Position numbers and translations under genes: made by a program. From Alphaproteobacteria bacterium (GTDB lineage: Bacteria; Pseudomonadota; Alphaproteobacteria; M2410): a DNA stretch of 7,900 nucleotides. Under the pieces are notes generated by a model. The model searched no databases. It saw only the letters and a program-made list of their open reading frames with translations, and was not told where the DNA came from. Within the stretch, counting starts at the first letter, position 1, and each line of letters begins with the position of its first letter. The stretch lies in the NCBI GenBank assembly GCA_021774955.1, contig JAJFIN010000215.1, positions 1-7,900 of the forward strand, read 5' to 3'. Below are positions 1 to 5,502 of the stretch, in pieces.

Positions 1-1370
1 AGAGCGTCGCCGCGGACGACTTCCAGCGCAGAATAATCTTTCCACTCATCCGGGTAGCCAATTTTACTGGTGAAGTTTGCCAGCTTGTTATGGGCTTCGA
101 CTTTTGTTTCCTCAGACATCCACTCTCGGGAATCGACACGCTTCCCGAATGATGTCTTCAGATTTTCCACGAGATCTACCATGGCGGCTTTAGATTCTGG
201 TGAAAAATACTTGTCGACATAGACCTGGCCAATAGCCTCGCCCATGGCGTTGTTCACCGATTGAACGCCGCGTTTCCAACGCTCACGTTTGGTCTCTACG
301 CCATTCAGCACAGTGCCAAAGAATGCGAAATTTGCATCGTCGATTGTTGCTGGTAGGTAGGCGGCATGCGCCGATAGATAGTGAAATTGAAGATAAGCGG
401 ACCACGTTTCTACCGGTGTTTCAGCAAAGATGGCCGCCAGGTTTTGAATGGCATCGCTTTCGCGGACGACAACTTCGGTTTGGTCACCCATGCCAGAAGA
501 GTCCATAAAAGTGCGCCACGGAAACCCCGGTGCATAAGCGATCAGCGCATCCATTGTTTTGAGATTATAGGTTAAACTGCGATTGCGTTGCTTAGCTGAC
601 GGCCAGTGAACTTCCGCCATGCGGGTTTCGACGTCGTAGATAGCTTGGGCTTTGTCAGCTGCGTTCTCAATCTCCGCAAGCATCAGCATTTGCTCGATGA
701 ATGCACGGTAAGCCGTTCGTTCATCGGCAAACTTTTCTTCCAAATAATAATCCCGGTCTGGCAGCCCTAAACCTGATTGCAGGACATAAAACAGATACCG
801 ATCAGGTTGCTTGAAATCGCCATCAATCCAACCCGACATGGGTGAATCCGCTGCTAGATCCGAACGGCCCATCGCATGCGCGACTTCATCATGGCTGGAC
901 AGGCCTGCGAAATACGCGAGATCCGCGCTGGCGGGTTCAAGACCCTTGGTATCAATGGCCTCAACATCAACGAAACTAGCAAAGTAGTCGCCGACTTTTT
1001 GTTCGGCAGAACCTGCGGCCGCGTTGCTCTCAGCTGCTACCTCAATGATGCCTTTGATCTGTTCCTCTGATTCTTCGAAAAGCAGGTGCACAACACCATA
1101 ACCCGCAAAAATATCCGGGATTTCTACGGTGTCTAGCCAGGTGCCATTAACATAGCGAAAGAAATCATCGCCTGGTTTTAGCTCAGTATTCATGGCGGTT
1201 TTATCGACGCCCCAGGTGCCGTAGCCAGATGCGAGAGCGACGCGTTCTGTTGAGGTTGTTGTTTCTTGTGAAGCTGTGGTTTCTGTTGACGCTTCTGGCG
1301 CCTCAGCCGGTTTCTGATCGCAGGCAGACAATGCCAGCGCGATCACGCCGGTCAAAAATAGCTTATTCAT
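1..1370 (-). CDS. M13-family zinc metallopeptidase, lipoprotein (N-terminal part, runs off left edge)
   Basis: The frame is open from ATG (1370-1368) to the window edge: 456 codons with no stop. It begins with a lipoprotein signal peptide ending in the lipobox LSAC, so Cys17 should be lipidated and the enzyme anchored in the cell envelope. A Ser/Thr/Glu/Ala-rich linker (about residues 18-45) follows. The M13 N-terminal domain then opens with DDFFRYVNGTWL (residues 68-79), the family hallmark. Further M13-like stretches include GLPDRDYYL, the RWKRGVQSVNNAMGEAIGQ segment and the WMSEETKAEAHNKL segment near the edge. M13 enzymes are usually about 650-750 residues, and the catalytic HExxH and ExxxD motifs lie beyond the window, so activity cannot be judged here. 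The start is supported by AGGAGG 10 nt upstream. The family cleaves oligopeptides; the substrate is unknown. It is divergent from the ORF at 1599. Confidence in family is high. Confidence 0.93.
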   Translation of the reverse strand, partial: MNKLFLTGVIALALSACDQKPAEAPEASTETTASQETTTSTERVALASGYGTWGVDKTAMNTELKPGDDFFRYVNGTWLDTVEIPDIFAGYGVVHLLFEESEEQIKGIIEVAAESNAAAGSAEQKVGDYFASFVDVEAIDTKGLEPASADLAYFAGLSSHDEVAHAMGRSDLAADSPMSGWIDGDFKQPDRYLFYVLQSGLGLPDRDYYLEEKFADERTAYRAFIEQMLMLAEIENAADKAQAIYDVETRMAEVHWPSAKQRNRSLTYNLKTMDALIAYAPGFPWRTFMDSSGMGDQTEVVVRESDAIQNLAAIFAETPVETWSAYLQFHYLSAHAAYLPATIDDANFAFFGTVLNGVETKRERWKRGVQSVNNAMGEAIGQVYVDKYFSPESKAAMVDLVENLKTSFGKRVDSREWMSEETKVEAHNKLANFTSKIGYPDEWKDYSALEVVRGDA

Positions 1371-1380
1371 GGGGGAACCC

Positions 1381-1386
1381 CCTCCT
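1381..1386 (-). promoter_or_regulatory. Shine-Dalgarno of the M13 peptidase gene, next to a short G/C hairpin
   Basis: On the minus strand this reads AGGAGG, 10 nt before the ATG at 1370, and fixes the start of the lipoprotein. The spacer is unusual. Bases 1371-1382 form GGGGGAACCCCC on the plus strand, a 5-bp inverted repeat with a 2-base centre. In mRNA this could fold as a 4-bp stem that includes the last bases of the Shine-Dalgarno and ends at the start codon. Whether it affects translation is unknown. Confidence 0.7.
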
Positions 1387-1540
1387 CTTAGACATGCACA
1401 GATATGCCCTGTCACGGTGCAGCCCCCAAACTGCGTATCCGCGACATTGCTTGGGTTCGATTCATAAACGGTGACGCCCTCGGTGAAAAGCCTGATTACA
1501 GGTTTCAATGTCGAAGCCAGAATGGGGATCTATTTCAATG

Positions 1541-1596
1541 CGGTGAATGCGGTAAAAATACCGTGTCTTGATATTGATTCGGTGAATTTACCGCAT
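1541..1596. promoter_or_regulatory. Paired CGGT-N6-ACCG dyads, probable operator
   Basis: Two 14-bp dyads lie here: CGGTAAAAATACCG (1550-1563, perfect 5-bp arms) and CGGTGAATTTACCG (1580-1593). Their centres are 30 bp apart, about three helical turns, so bound dimers would face the same side. An outer inverted repeat, ATGCGGTAAA (1547-1556) and TTTACCGCAT (1587-1596), links them, and the octamer CGGTGAAT occurs at 1541 and 1580. Two more CGGTGA copies lie at 1469 and 1481. The cluster sits in the 228-bp gap between the divergent peptidase gene and the ORF at 1599, ending 2 nt before that ORF. This looks like a binding site for a dimeric regulator; the regulator is not identifiable and no regulator gene is in the window. 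The rest of the gap (1387-1540) shows nothing else I can support. Confidence 0.5.
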
Positions 1597-1598
1597 AT

Positions 1599-1991
1599 AT
1601 GTATGAGGTGACGCAGACGCCTCAAAATACCCCCCCGGACAATTCTGAGCAGAGTGATTGGTATGACACCAGCTCACTTTGGCGATGGTCTGAGTGTCAC
1701 ATCAGCCGTCACCTGCAAGGATACCTTTCGCTGCCACCCAAAGAGCTGAGCGTCTATCAAGAGGTCATATTGGCAATCCGAAACAAATACCCCCTGAGTG
1801 ATTGGGTGAAACGTGAAGCAAATAGACTGATTTACGCGCGGTTCAAATCAGAAGGTAAACTGTTTTTCATTGACGGCGGCTGTGTTCGCCGAGGGGGCGT
1901 CACCATCAAGCTTTGGCAAGATCCGGAAAGTGGGTCAACCTATATGGGAACCCCGGGCAAAACCACGTTTCGAAAAATATCTGAAAAATAG
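1599..1991 (+). CDS. Hypothetical protein, 130 residues, unrecognised
   Basis: I do not recognise this protein. It starts at ATG 1599; an in-frame TGA at 1575 prevents much extension, and no good Shine-Dalgarno is visible, so the start is uncertain. The N-terminus is polar (Gln/Thr/Pro/Asn/Ser). The body is rich in Trp (five residues) and basic residues, with no signal peptide, membrane segment or known motif that I can see. The composition reads like a folded cytosolic protein: a predicted helical middle (KELSVYQEVILAIRNKY, then DWVKREANRLIYARF) and a Gly-rich, beta-like C-terminal part (FFIDGGCVRRGGVTIKLW). Nothing long is open against it on the other strand, and it fills exactly the space between the dyads and the convergent cupin gene. 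These points favour a real gene, but a small chance of a spurious or decayed ORF remains. If real, the dyads just upstream probably control it. Confidence 0.5.
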   Translation: MYEVTQTPQNTPPDNSEQSDWYDTSSLWRWSECHISRHLQGYLSLPPKELSVYQEVILAIRNKYPLSDWVKREANRLIYARFKSEGKLFFIDGGCVRRGGVTIKLWQDPESGSTYMGTPGKTTFRKISEK

Positions 1992-2009
1992 TTATTCGAT
2001 GTTTTCAGA
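1980..2009. terminator. A/T-rich inverted repeat across two abutting stop codons, possible bidirectional terminator
   Basis: TCTGAAAA (1980-1987) and TTTTCAGA (2002-2009) form an 8-bp inverted repeat around a 14-base loop. The loop contains both stop codons: TAG of the plus-strand ORF (1989-1991) and TAA of the minus-strand cupin gene (1994-1992). The arms give A-runs and T-runs on both strands, as in bidirectional terminators, but the stem is weak (2 G-C pairs) and no long T-tract follows. A shorter TCGAT/ATCGA repeat (1996-2000 and 2010-2014) overlaps it. Confidence 0.3.
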
Positions 2010-2528
2010 ATCGATCAGTACCGCGATGAACAAAGCGGGTTTAGATCCATTGTTGACCCAGGCATGATTGGTTCCGCGTTGCACCACAACATCAAAAGGC
2101 TTCAGCCGAACTTCATCATCATCAAGCAGCAATGTGACATCGCCTGACAAAAGAATGATGTAGTCAATGGTTTTGGTTTTGTGCATTCCAGGATGACGGG
2201 TGGTATCGACCCGTTCATGGGCGGCTCCCATGCGTTCAAAAGTAGCTGCGGCTTGTGCTTCAAGTTCTTCTGGAGACACGCCCTCCGGTTTCGGGGCGAT
2301 AGCAAAATAGCGAAACTTGGTACCACCGGCCTCCGGGGAAAGCTTGACATCGCTATCAGCCCGATCGATTTGATCGGTTGTGACGATGGGGCCGCCGTCG
2401 GTATTCCACAATTCGAACAGGCCTCCGATTTCACTGCCAATTGATTGTGGTGGTGGACCATCAAAAACGATGTGAGACCGGCCGTCTGCGTTGTGGCCGG
2501 TTACGATCCGGCGTTTCTCGCATGACAT
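1992..2528 (-). CDS. Cupin-domain protein
   Basis: This is a 178-residue soluble protein with a single cupin beta-barrel in its C-terminal half. Cupin motif 1 is RHPGMHKTKTIDYIILLSG (about 111-129), giving His112, His116 and Asp122 as candidate metal ligands. Motif 2 is LKPFDVVVQRGTNHAWVN (142-159) with His155. The usual Gly after the motif 2 Pro (KPGD) is Phe here (KPFD), a small departure. The N-terminal half (GRSHIVFDGPPP, GLFELWNTDGGP) resembles a conserved extension in this cupin subgroup. Such cupins are metal enzymes or small-molecule binders; the substrate cannot be inferred. The ATG is preceded by AGGAAG (2541-2536) with a 7-nt spacer, overlapping the TAG of the DUF2855 gene, so the two are one operon and probably translationally linked. 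The 3' end abuts the convergent ORF with no spacer. Confidence 0.88.
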   Translation of the reverse strand: MSCEKRRIVTGHNADGRSHIVFDGPPPQSIGSEIGGLFELWNTDGGPIVTTDQIDRADSDVKLSPEAGGTKFRYFAIAPKPEGVSPEELEAQAAATFERMGAAHERVDTTRHPGMHKTKTIDYIILLSGDVTLLLDDDEVRLKPFDVVVQRGTNHAWVNNGSKPALFIAVLIDSENIE

Positions 2529-2539
2529 AGCGTTTCTTC

Positions 2540-3637
2540 CTAATTCGGTGACAGTATATTGCCTTGATCGGGCCTGACGTCACCGGCAAGGGTTTGCTGA
2601 TAGATGCGCTCGATCGCCGCCTGCCCTTTATGATGCTCAACTTTAATCCATCCCCGCGCTGGGGCCAAAAATGCAGACCACGCAGAGGAAAGCCGAGATT
2701 GAAAACCTTCTAAGCCCCAATCCTTTTGACGTTTCTGCGCTTGTGAAGGCGCAAAGAACAGGGTCGGCTGCGGTCCTGGTAGACCGTCCCCTGCTCCACC
2801 CTTGTCCCAATGCGACGCACCCACGGAGCAACTATATTTGAGATTGTCCGTGAAGTGATGATGGACGGCGCTGCGCACTTCTCCACTGCCCGCCATATCA
2901 ACAAAAACACTTGGCGTCGCAGCGTCGAGCTTGGAGATGTCGTTATAGCTCGCAACTTGATCATAACAGCCAAGCCCCTCGACAAAGGGAATATTGCCCG
3001 GTGACGTCAACCCAACGACCTTCGGTCTATTGTCACCCGACTGAGAGAGTTGGAAAGCAAGGCCAAAAGCCGTCTTCGACGAGGCGCTCGAAAGCACGAT
3101 GGTTTTTGCGCCAAAATATTCGTTGTCGGCAAGAAAATCTTCAATCAAAAACGATGTTGTAAAGAGCGGCCGAAAGAGACTTTGAAAATCCTCCTGATCG
3201 GCCACATAACTCGGATCTTTTTGGGTGCGTGAATAGAAGTTATAGATCGGGCTCAAAGCTTGGCGATGTTCTGAACTATCGATGAAGCCCGCATCGGAAA
3301 TATTCACGGGCTTTACAACCAAGTAGCTCGACATAGGGAAATAGCCATAGAGCCGTTCGCCGGTTTCAATATCTGGATGGCGCGATGCCGCGACTTCAGC
3401 AAAACCCCAAACAGGAACACGGCCCCAGCCATCAGGTGCTGGAAAAAAATCCCAGTAATGCATCGCCTCTCCGAAAGCAGCATAGGTAATATTGTTGGCA
3501 GTAAAGGCGTAAGAACTGACTTCAAGTAAAACCTCGCCGTCGGCCAAGTCGACTTCAGCGATTGCCGGTGTTTCAACAAATTTCGTGTTAGAAAGGTCGT
3601 CGCGCGCAACCAAAAAATCAGCGCCTTTTGTACCCAT
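2540..3637 (-). CDS. DUF2855 family protein (medium-chain dehydrogenase/reductase-like)
   Basis: This 365-residue cytosolic protein has the typical DUF2855 landmarks: FTANNITYAAFG (45-56) followed by MHYWDFFPAPDGWGRVPVWG (59-78), a VLSSASSKTAFGLA segment (181-194), VFVDMAGSGEVR (244-255) and CSVGASHWD (270-278). The layout suggests an alcohol-dehydrogenase/quinone-oxidoreductase-like fold, with a GroES-like front half and a nucleotide-binding-like half at about 175-280. However, SSASSKTA replaces the classical GxGxxG, so cofactor use is uncertain. The family has no settled function that I know of. I chose ATG 3637 because AGGAG lies 8 nt before it. An upstream in-frame ATG at 3739 would add 34 residues with no ribosome binding site and would run through the dyad at 3671-3686. 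It is the first gene of an operon with the cupin gene 11 nt downstream. Together they suggest a small-molecule redox or catabolic pathway, by inference only. Confidence 0.85.
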   Translation of the reverse strand: MGTKGADFLVARDDLSNTKFVETPAIAEVDLADGEVLLEVSSYAFTANNITYAAFGEAMHYWDFFPAPDGWGRVPVWGFAEVAASRHPDIETGERLYGYFPMSSYLVVKPVNISDAGFIDSSEHRQALSPIYNFYSRTQKDPSYVADQEDFQSLFRPLFTTSFLIEDFLADNEYFGAKTIVLSSASSKTAFGLAFQLSQSGDNRPKVVGLTSPGNIPFVEGLGCYDQVASYNDISKLDAATPSVFVDMAGSGEVRSAVHHHFTDNLKYSCSVGASHWDKGGAGDGLPGPQPTLFFAPSQAQKRQKDWGLEGFQSRLSSAWSAFLAPARGWIKVEHHKGQAAIERIYQQTLAGDVRPDQGNILSPN

Positions 3638-3645
3638 CACCCTGT

Positions 3646-3650
3646 CTCCT
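3646..3650 (-). promoter_or_regulatory. Shine-Dalgarno that decides the DUF2855 start
   Basis: The minus strand reads AGGAG followed by an 8-nt spacer and ATG at 3637-3635. An in-frame ATG at 3655-3653 sits right at this element and so cannot use it. This favours the 365-residue product over longer versions. Confidence 0.7.
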
Positions 3651-3670
3651 CTCATCCATGAGATGTATTT

Positions 3671-3686
3671 GTTAACACAAGTTAAC
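3671..3686. promoter_or_regulatory. GTTAAC-N4-GTTAAC dyad, possible operator
   Basis: GTTAACACAAGTTAAC has two perfect 6-bp arms around ACAA. It lies 33 bp upstream of the DUF2855 start, inside the 137-bp gap to the divergent metal operon. Its size and place fit an operator for a dimeric repressor or activator of the DUF2855-cupin operon. It could also be chance, since GTTAAC is itself palindromic. I found no convincing minus-strand promoter hexamer pair to anchor it. Confidence 0.35.
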
Positions 3687-3739
3687 CAGGGCAAAGCCAA
3701 GGGCGCAACACAGGTCACCCGTTTGTGTATATGTCGCAC

Positions 3740-3768
3740 TCGATATTTAAACAGTTAGACGCTATATT
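3740..3768 (+). promoter_or_regulatory. Candidate sigma-70-type promoter of the metal efflux operon
   Basis: TCGATA (3740-3745, four of six matches to TTGACA) and TATATT (3763-3768, five of six to TATAAT) are 17 bp apart. Transcription would begin near 3775, which is the GTG start codon of the first gene, so the message could be leaderless. No MerR/CueR-type dyad or other metal-regulator site is evident between the hexamers. Confidence 0.35.
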
Positions 3769-3774
3769 GAGACC

Positions 3775-4155
3775 GTGAGCCAATTTAGTTCCATAATCGC
3801 CCAGTCTGGTCAGCGCATCGCGGTGCTGCTTGTCTTGGTATTGGCTTTTAATCCTGCCTATGCGACAGCTCAGACTATGGGCATGACATCTGATGGCCAT
3901 ATGGCTGATGTCATGACAATGGTCGGCGAGATGCCGTGCGAACTTTGCGATGATTGCGACGACAATAACGGAATGTCGGGAAGTCAAGATTGCAGCGATA
4001 TGTGCGCTCTTTCATGTTTGAGTGGCTCATTGGTCTATCTTGATGCGAGCCACCGAGTAATCTCAGCTGCAAAGAGCCCGTCTTACGAATTTGATGGTGA
4101 CCGATATTCTATTGAGCACACCGTCTCCTACATCCCTCCGCCTCCACGAACTTAA
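3775..4155 (+). CDS. Small secreted Cys/Met/His-rich protein, probable periplasmic metal-binding accessory
   Basis: This 126-residue product begins at GTG. It is the only canonical start between the in-frame TAA at 3748 and Met35, and it is needed for the signal peptide. Residues 1-30 form an export signal: a polar start, the hydrophobic core IAVLLVLVLAF, then NPAYA with likely cleavage after Ala30 or nearby. The mature part opens with a Met/His stretch (MGMTSDGHMADVMTM), then CxxCxxC at Cys55, Cys58 and Cys61 flanked by acidic residues, then CxxxCxxxC at Cys73, Cys77 and Cys81. Eight Met lie between residues 35 and 76. Such composition suits Cu(I)/Ag(I) binding in the periplasm. It is the first gene before cusCBA, on the same strand, 96 bp upstream of cusC. 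I do not recognise a named family; small proteins of this general kind often lead heavy-metal RND operons. A redox or structural role for the Cys residues is the alternative. No Shine-Dalgarno is visible. Confidence 0.75.
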   Translation: MSQFSSIIAQSGQRIAVLLVLVLAFNPAYATAQTMGMTSDGHMADVMTMVGEMPCELCDDCDDNNGMSGSQDCSDMCALSCLSGSLVYLDASHRVISAAKSPSYEFDGDRYSIEHTVSYIPPPPRT

Positions 4156-4198
4156 GCCAAAAAATCAATTCTCCTTTGTTGATGCAAAAGAGACGACC

Positions 4199-4221
4199 GC
4201 GTTTCGCCACACGCGAAGCGC
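4199..4221 (+). other. Stem-loop in the mRNA between the small protein gene and cusC
   Basis: GCGTTTCGC (4199-4207) can pair with GCGAAGCGC (4213-4221) across the 5-base loop CACAC: nine pairs, one of them G-U. No T-run follows, so it is not a normal intrinsic terminator. It sits 20 nt before the cusC Shine-Dalgarno (GAGG, 4242-4245) and may tune processing or expression between the lead gene and cusCBA. The other bases of the 96-bp gap show nothing further. Confidence 0.4.
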
Positions 4222-4251
4222 CAAGGCTTAACCGTTCAAACGAGGCACTTC

Positions 4252-5502
4252 ATGTTTCGGTACGTTCTCATGGCGATATTATTCGTCAGCACTGGTTCAT
4301 CTGCATATGCAGCGGATTCCGGCGCCCCCCTCACCATGGAAGAAGCTGTTGCTATCGCGCTCAGTGCAGGCGATCCCAGCGTTCTTCAATTTGAAGAGAA
4401 ATCGCTCGCATTTGAGGACCAAGCGGTTGCAGACGCGCAGCTCCCGGATCCGAAACTTCGGGTCAGCGCGACAAACTTTCCCGTCGATACGTTTCGCTTC
4501 GATCAAGAGCCGATGACCCAAGTGCAAATTGGCCTATTGCAGACATTTCCGCGCGGTAAAACACGGCAATATCGCGGAGAAAAACGCGAAGCTGAAGCCG
4601 CCGCACAGCGTGCCATGCGAAGTCTTCAAGAATACAAAATCGCGTTTGATACAAAGGTTACGTGGCTCGAGCTTTTCTATTTGCGCGGCGCATATGAAAC
4701 CGTCATCGAAAGTCGCCAGGCGGTGAGTGAATTGAACGACGTTGCACGATCCATTTTTTCCACGGGTCGTCGTTCTGCCCAAGATGTACTGCGTGCAGAT
4801 TTGGAGCTGACGATACTCGATGATCGACTGGTCGGCATCGCACAACAGATTGACGTCAAGAACGCTGACCTCTTTCGTCTGGTTGGGTATGAAGCTGGCA
4901 TGCGTCCCTTGGCGCAAACCATGCCAACGCCTTCCTCCTTGCCCGACCGAACGGTCCTTCAAGACCGTCTCGTTCGCCACCCCTCTGTGGCAGTCATTGA
5001 TTCAGAGATTGATGCCCGGAAACACGATGTCGATATCGCGCGTCAGCAATATAAACCCGGGTTCACGCTCAACGGAGGCTATGGTGTCCGCGGGGGAGAT
5101 CGACCAGACTTTGCAACGCTCGGCGTCACACTCGACCTGCCTTTGTTTACCGGTAAGCGACAAGACCGAAATCTCGCAGCGGCTAAACGAAACCGAAATA
5201 CGTTTGAAATGAAGCGGCAAGCACAATTGCTTGAACTTGACCGCATGCTAAATGGTGCTCATGCCAACCAAGTTCGATTAGCGCAACGCATTGCTTTGTA
5301 CGAAGAAAGCGTTCTTGTTCACGCGAACGAAACATCCGAAGCGACACTCACGGCTTATCAAAACGATGTGTCTGATTTTGCAGAACTCGTGCGCTCCCGG
5401 CTCGCGGAATTGGACGCCGAACTGACATTGCTTCGGTTACGTACAGATCGCGCAAAAGTATTTGCGCAAATTGATTTCTTAACAGGAGAGAACAATGAAT
5501 AA
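4252..5502 (+). CDS. cusC: TolC-family outer-membrane channel of a CusCBA-type metal efflux pump
   Basis: This 416-residue protein is the outer-membrane factor that forms the trimeric exit duct for the pump. A signal peptide (residues 1-20, ending SSAYA) is followed by LTMEEAVAIAL, the usual start of the first outer-membrane efflux repeat. QAVADAQLPDPKLRV (57-71) and LLQTFPRGKTR (95-105) are typical of CzcC/CusC proteins. The second repeat contains YKPGFTLNGGYGVRGG and LPLFTGKR (about 296-303), mirroring the first, and the C-terminal part is strongly helical. Unlike E. coli CusC, the signal peptide has no lipobox Cys, so this version should not be lipidated. GAGG lies 6 nt before the ATG. Its last 8 nt overlap the cusB start. 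Family is certain; the Cus rather than Czc label comes from the neighbours. Confidence 0.93.
   Translation: MFRYVLMAILFVSTGSSAYAADSGAPLTMEEAVAIALSAGDPSVLQFEEKSLAFEDQAVADAQLPDPKLRVSATNFPVDTFRFDQEPMTQVQIGLLQTFPRGKTRQYRGEKREAEAAAQRAMRSLQEYKIAFDTKVTWLELFYLRGAYETVIESRQAVSELNDVARSIFSTGRRSAQDVLRADLELTILDDRLVGIAQQIDVKNADLFRLVGYEAGMRPLAQTMPTPSSLPDRTVLQDRLVRHPSVAVIDSEIDARKHDVDIARQQYKPGFTLNGGYGVRGGDRPDFATLGVTLDLPLFTGKRQDRNLAAAKRNRNTFEMKRQAQLLELDRMLNGAHANQVRLAQRIALYEESVLVHANETSEATLTAYQNDVSDFAELVRSRLAELDAELTLLRLRTDRAKVFAQIDFLTGENNE

Noticed and set aside
323..1070. Several small plus-strand ORFs opposite the M13 peptidase
   Set aside because: The minus-strand frame is continuously open for 456 codons with family motifs; the small ORFs lack start signals and sensible composition.
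1387..1415. GTGACA and TCTAAG hexamers (17-bp spacing) as a minus-strand promoter for the peptidase gene
   Set aside because: Transcription would start inside or after the Shine-Dalgarno, leaving the message without its ribosome binding site.
1469..1596. CGGTGA repeats as a CRISPR array or replication iterons
   Set aside because: Copies are short (6-8 bp), irregularly spaced (12, 60 and 39 bp) and few; there are no spacers of constant length and no cas or rep gene.
2102..2464. Minus-strand ORF of 120 codons in another frame of the cupin gene
   Set aside because: It is a frame shadow of the cupin gene, whose own frame shows clear cupin motifs.
2540..3739. Longer 399-residue version of the DUF2855 protein starting at 3739
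   Set aside because: The extra 34 residues do not resemble the family N-terminus, have no ribosome binding site and run through the intergenic dyad. ATG 3637 has AGGAG at good spacing.
3715..3987. Minus-strand ORF of 90 codons covering the signal peptide of the Cys-rich protein
   Set aside because: Composition is unlike a protein gene (many His/Arg/Ser from antisense codons), and it covers the intergenic promoter region.
4156..4251. Intrinsic terminator after the Cys-rich protein gene
   Set aside because: The stem-loop at 4199-4221 has no following T-run, and the same-strand cusCBA genes follow closely.
4534..4980. Antisense ORF of 148 codons within cusC
   Set aside because: It lies wholly opposite a well-supported TolC-family gene, with no ribosome binding site or recognisable domain.
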